Below are positions 5,937 to 8,774 of a stretch of DNA of 8,774 bases, piece by piece. The stretch is taken from positions 1 to 8,774 of the forward strand of contig CAYRYZ010000055.1 of the NCBI GenBank assembly GCA_964428745.1, written 5' to 3'. Each line of letters begins with the position of its first letter. The first letter of the stretch is position 1. A program made the translations under genes and the position numbers. Below the pieces are notes generated by a model, which searched no databases, was not told where the DNA came from, and saw only the letters and a program-made list of their open reading frames with translations. The DNA comes from GCA-002713455 sp964428745 (GTDB lineage Bacteria > Fidelibacterota > Marinisomatia > Marinisomatales > TCS55).

Positions 5937-6908
5937 CTATTGAATAATTGTTCCAATTCTATCAAACCTTGGAATCCAAGACTTTAAGTCTAGTGAAAAA
6001 TAAGAAAATAATGCTTCTCCTAATATGTAATCTTTAGGAACAAAACCCCAAAATCGTGAATCTAAACTATCATCTCTATTATCACCCATAGCCCAATAAT
6101 AATCTTTCTCTACAATATATTCTTGAATATCAGATATTGGCTTTCCATCAACATATAAATTTCCTTTTGGTAAATTGTTAATAGACCATGGCACTAATAG
6201 ATTCCCTTCAGGAAAATAGGGACTGTATACTTCAGGTTTACCTTTCCTCCTATATAATTCATCCGGGCTTACCATAGTAAATGGGTAAGTTTTTTTGCCC
6301 TTAATCAATGTTATTTCATGACCGTCCAATAGCATTACGTGAAGTAATAATTTTGCATTTTCTGGAGACACTTTAATAACATCTCCTTTTTTAGGGATTC
6401 TTAATTTTTTGAATTGATCTTTATTACCCTGATTAGAAAGAAAAATATCTTTCTGCTCAAAAGACTCTGATAATGTAGAAGTAATAAATTTTCCATTTTC
6501 AGGTAAATGATAAGGCTCATTATTAATAAATATAAGCTTATCTCTAACTTCTAAAACATCACCTGGCTCAGCAACACATCTTTTAACATATTTCTGACGT
6601 ACATCCCTAGGAAACTTAAATATTATCACATCGCCCCTTTTAGGTTCGCGGAATGAAGGAAATTTTATTGAAGGAATTTCAAAACCAATATCAGTATAAG
6701 GAACACCAATCCAGTCTGGAGTACGCATCCCAAAAACAAAACGATTCCCAGCTAAAAAGTCACCAGTCATTATAGTATTTTCCATGCTTCCAGTAGGTAC
6801 TATATATAACTCAAAAATAGTGACTTTCAATGTTAGAACTATTATCACTAAAATGAATAATGACCATATTTCTCGAATAACTTTATTTTTCATAGATATT
6901 TTAGGCAT
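5937..6908 (-). CDS. lepB: Signal peptidase I
   Basis: This membrane serine/lysine protease removes signal peptides from exported proteins on the outer face of the inner membrane. Counting from the ATG at 6908 (323 aa), one transmembrane helix spans about 15-33. The nucleophile is Ser41 in 'VPTGSMENTI'. The general-base lysine is Lys109 in 'KYVKRCVAEPGD'. The family box 'GDNRDDSLDSRFWGFVP' is at 275-291. The stretch between Lys109 and this box is long, and its 'PKKGDVIKVSPENAKLL' segment and the 'KDYYWAMGDNR' approach resemble Bacteroidetes-type enzymes. A TTG immediately precedes the ATG, and a second in-frame ATG is at 6893. No clear Shine-Dalgarno sequence decides among them. rnhB lies 46 bases upstream, a common neighbourhood, and three downstream genes encode exported or membrane proteins. 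Confidence 0.95.
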   Translation of the reverse strand: MPKISMKNKVIREIWSLFILVIIVLTLKVTIFELYIVPTGSMENTIMTGDFLAGNRFVFGMRTPDWIGVPYTDIGFEIPSIKFPSFREPKRGDVIIFKFPRDVRQKYVKRCVAEPGDVLEVRDKLIFINNEPYHLPENGKFITSTLSESFEQKDIFLSNQGNKDQFKKLRIPKKGDVIKVSPENAKLLLHVMLLDGHEITLIKGKKTYPFTMVSPDELYRRKGKPEVYSPYFPEGNLLVPWSINNLPKGNLYVDGKPISDIQEYIVEKDYYWAMGDNRDDSLDSRFWGFVPKDYILGEALFSYFSLDLKSWIPRFDRIGTIIQ

Positions 6909-6954
6909 CAAACGTAATACATATTTTGTTGACTAAGATCATAATAATTATATA

Positions 6955-7851
6955 TCAAATAATATAATTATTTATTTCAATAATTGGATTTTTTGATAAA
7001 TCTATGTTAGCTATATGTAGGCTTACTTCAGAATCATTGATATGTTCTATCATTTGCTCATTTATTGCACTTTTGATTTGTTTCAATTCAATTGAAGATG
7101 GATAATTATTGATTTCTCTCACGTTAATAATAATGATTCCATTGTTCTTTTCAGCGATAATATCAAAAGTAATCTTATCATTATACTTCTTATTGATTTC
7201 TATAATATTAAACCCATTATTGAAATAATGAAGTGCGACAAGTTCTAAAGATATTTTTTTTGCTTTTTTTTCATCTTTGAATATTGCAGATGAAGGTAAA
7301 TTTTTTTTAACAGGCCTAAAGGATTTTCTGTGAATAGGAGTAGCCTTTTCAACTGCTAGAGTATACATATGATATTTTGTTCCATAACCTTTATGATCTC
7401 GAAATTTAAAGGTAGGGAAAATAGGATCAATCTTTTTCATTATGTTGTCTCTGGTCACTTTTGCAATAATTGATGCAGCGCTAATACATTCGACTTGATT
7501 ATCACCACCTATTATGCCTTCACTCTTAATGTCTTTGTTTGGCAATGCATATCCATCAATTAGTGAAATTTTAGGAATATTATCTAGACCCGTAATTGCT
7601 TTTTCCATAGCTAAATATGTTGCATTTAACACATTTATTTTATCGATTGTCCTATGCGAAACCACGCCAATCGACACATCAGCAATTTCTATAATATCAT
7701 TATATATATTATTGCGCTTTTTGGGAGATATCTTTTTCGAATCTTTTATGTCTTCTATATTATGGTTGGTAGGTAAAATAACTGCTGCTGCTACTACTGG
7801 CCCTGCTAGTGGTCCGCGCCCAGCTTCATCGACTCCACAAACTTTACTCAT
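6955..7851 (-). CDS. rnhB: Ribonuclease HII fused to a degenerate YraN/UPF0102 domain
   Basis: The N-terminal part (about 1-185) is a complete RNase HII, which cuts the RNA strand of RNA-DNA hybrids and starts removal of single ribonucleotides from DNA. It has 'GVDEAGRGPLAGPV' with Asp8, Glu9 and the GRG motif, Asp99 in 'SLIDGYALPN', Asp135 in 'KVTRDNIM', Tyr156 in 'HKGYGTKYH', and the usual end 'TPIHRKSFRPV'. The family is typically about 200 aa. Here about 105 more residues follow. Their pattern 'ELVALHYFNNGFNIIEIN' then 'FDIIAEKNNGIIIINVREIN' matches the layout of YraN/UPF0102 (GE-x-A, GEIDLI, VEVK). Glu203 and Asp230 are kept, but the GE of GEIDLI and the E-x-K pair are replaced (Asn243, Arg245). 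The ATG at 7851 has GGA 10 bases upstream. It heads the minus-strand row and is divergent from a symporter gene. Confidence 0.93.
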   Translation of the reverse strand: MSKVCGVDEAGRGPLAGPVVAAAVILPTNHNIEDIKDSKKISPKKRNNIYNDIIEIADVSIGVVSHRTIDKINVLNATYLAMEKAITGLDNIPKISLIDGYALPNKDIKSEGIIGGDNQVECISAASIIAKVTRDNIMKKIDPIFPTFKFRDHKGYGTKYHMYTLAVEKATPIHRKSFRPVKKNLPSSAIFKDEKKAKKISLELVALHYFNNGFNIIEINKKYNDKITFDIIAEKNNGIIIINVREINNYPSSIELKQIKSAINEQMIEHINDSEVSLHIANIDLSKNPIIEINNYII

Positions 7852-7870
7852 TTATTTTTCCAAATATTGT

Positions 7871-7937
7871 TTGATTAGTTTATTTCACATGTTCTAACAT
7901 TCCTAACGTCAAATAATCAAAAAATGTCCCTAGAACA
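7871..7937. promoter_or_regulatory. Divergent intergenic region with two inverted repeats
   Basis: The 118 bases between rnhB and the symporter must hold both promoters, but I see no convincing -35/-10 pair on either strand. Two interleaved inverted repeats are present: TTGATTA (7871-7877) with TAATCAA (7914-7920), and TGTTCT plus ACATT (7890-7901) with AATGT plus AGAACA (7923-7937). They could be a regulator site or alternative leader structures. In such AT-rich DNA the shorter one could arise by chance. Confidence 0.25.
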
Positions 7938-7969
7938 ATTAATAACCTATTAAATGGAAAACATATAAA

Positions 7970-8774
7970 ATGAATAAAAAAACAGGTGGATTAGTATTTT
8001 TTGGAGTAATTGCAATAACCCTTTACGCTTTTGGAGTAAAATTCTTTGAAGCTATTTGGTCATTCCCATCTTTTAGCTTAGTTCCATTGATGGTCTTTGC
8101 ATTGTTGGGAACAGGAATATTCATTACCTTTTATCTTGGTTTTCCACAAATTCGATATTTTAAGCATGGGTTAAAAGTAACTCGTGGTGTATACGATGAT
8201 CCTAATGAGCCTGGAGATTTAAATCATTTTCAAGCTTTAACTACAGCGCTTTCTGCAACAGTTGGAATTGGAAACATAGCTGGTGTAGCCACAGCACTAT
8301 ATTATGGTGGTCCTGGTGCTCTTTTTTGGATGTGGATCACCGCATTCTTTGGTTCAGCTCTTAAATATGCTGAATGCACACTTGCTGTAGAATATAGAGA
8401 TTTCGATAGTCAAGGAATGACCGCAGGTGGTCCAATGTACACTATTGAAAAAGGTTTGGGAATAAAATGGAGATGGTTAGCAATCATATTTGCTTGTTTT
8501 GCAGTTATCTGCTCGTTTGCTACTGGAAATGCAATTCAATCATTCACGCTATCAGATCAATTATATTCTGAGGTTACTCAAATGGTGGGCAACGACCATT
8601 TTCTAACTGTTAAGCATGCAATTACTGATTCATATAACTTATCTATACAACAAATAATTAATGGTATAATCATCGCTGGAATTGCAGGTATGGTCATTAT
8701 TGGTGGTATCAAAAGAATCGGAAATGTGACATCTTATTTAGCTCCGATCATGGCAGCTATTTATTTTCTAGCTG
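7970..8774 (+). CDS. Sodium:alanine (AGCS family) symporter, 3' end beyond window
   Basis: An inner-membrane transporter of the alanine or glycine:cation symporter family, which takes up a small neutral amino acid with Na+ (or H+). 268 complete codons are present and the frame is open to the window edge; the family is usually about 450-550 aa. Hydrophobic segments lie at about 8-24, 37-58, 88-112, 116-132, 168-190 and 230-247. Family landmarks are 'GDLNHFQALTTALSATVGIG' (82-101) and 'GNIAGVATALYYGGPGALFW' (101-120). The latter leads into the signature GGPGALFWMWITAFFG (113-128), then 'LKYAECTLAVEYR' (131-143) and 'GGPMYTIEKGLG' (153-164). A hydrophilic loop of about 30 residues (about 198-227) precedes a later helix. 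The ATG at 7970 has only a weak GGA about 11 bases upstream. It is transcribed divergently from rnhB. Substrate choice is inferred from the family only. Confidence 0.93.
   Translation, partial: MNKKTGGLVFFGVIAITLYAFGVKFFEAIWSFPSFSLVPLMVFALLGTGIFITFYLGFPQIRYFKHGLKVTRGVYDDPNEPGDLNHFQALTTALSATVGIGNIAGVATALYYGGPGALFWMWITAFFGSALKYAECTLAVEYRDFDSQGMTAGGPMYTIEKGLGIKWRWLAIIFACFAVICSFATGNAIQSFTLSDQLYSEVTQMVGNDHFLTVKHAITDSYNLSIQQIINGIIIAGIAGMVIIGGIKRIGNVTSYLAPIMAAIYFLA

Noticed and set aside
7514..7897. Plus-strand open frame of 127 codons opposite rnhB
   Set aside because: It is the mirror of the strongly conserved RNase HII coding region and has no independent support.

Overview
The window is an AT-rich, gene-dense stretch of a bacterial chromosome with housekeeping and membrane or envelope genes. 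Several traits point to an uncultivated, probably marine, member of the FCB group (Bacteroidetes/Marinimicrobia-like): the low GC content, the weak or absent Shine-Dalgarno sequences at most starts, and a signal peptidase I whose long insert and 'DYYWAMGDNR' box look like those of Bacteroidetes-type enzymes. That placement is an inference from style and has not been searched. No phage, IS element or CRISPR array is visible.

Left part (1-3056): the end of an unidentified plus-strand gene, possibly frameshifted, converges on a minus-strand tRNA-Arg(CCT). Next come two tightly spaced minus-strand genes. A long-chain acyl-CoA ligase (591 aa) is followed after 2 bases by gpsA, the NAD(P)-dependent glycerol-3-phosphate dehydrogenase. 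Together they would supply an activated acyl chain and the sn-glycerol-3-phosphate backbone of phospholipids.

Middle (3057-3756): tRNA-Leu(CAA) on the plus strand has a near-consensus promoter and a 3' end that could fold as part of a terminator. It is followed by an unassigned structured segment that ends in a strong hairpin plus U-run and is the best candidate here for an undescribed small RNA. Then comes about 250 bases of AT-rich sequence with one palindromic element. A perfect 12-bp terminator hairpin closes the large minus-strand gene row that lies to its right.

Right part (3757-7851, minus strand, read from high to low coordinates): rnhB, lepB, a secreted protein of unknown function, a small lipoprotein, a cytosolic acidic coiled-coil protein and a membrane-anchored coiled-coil protein. 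The rnhB product is unusual. An intact RNase HII is followed by about 100 residues that look like a YraN/UPF0102 nuclease-fold domain whose key residues are partly replaced. rnhB, lepB and yraN are neighbours in many bacteria, so this looks like a fusion of a conserved gene pair. Three of the four downstream proteins carry export or membrane signals, which suits co-expression with signal peptidase I.

Right edge (7970-8774, plus strand): the first 268 codons of a sodium:alanine (AGCS) symporter, divergent from rnhB and cut by the window end.

Nothing here amounts to a clear new multi-gene system. The observations most worth following are the RNase HII-YraN fusion, the candidate small RNA, and the two coiled-coil genes of unknown function.
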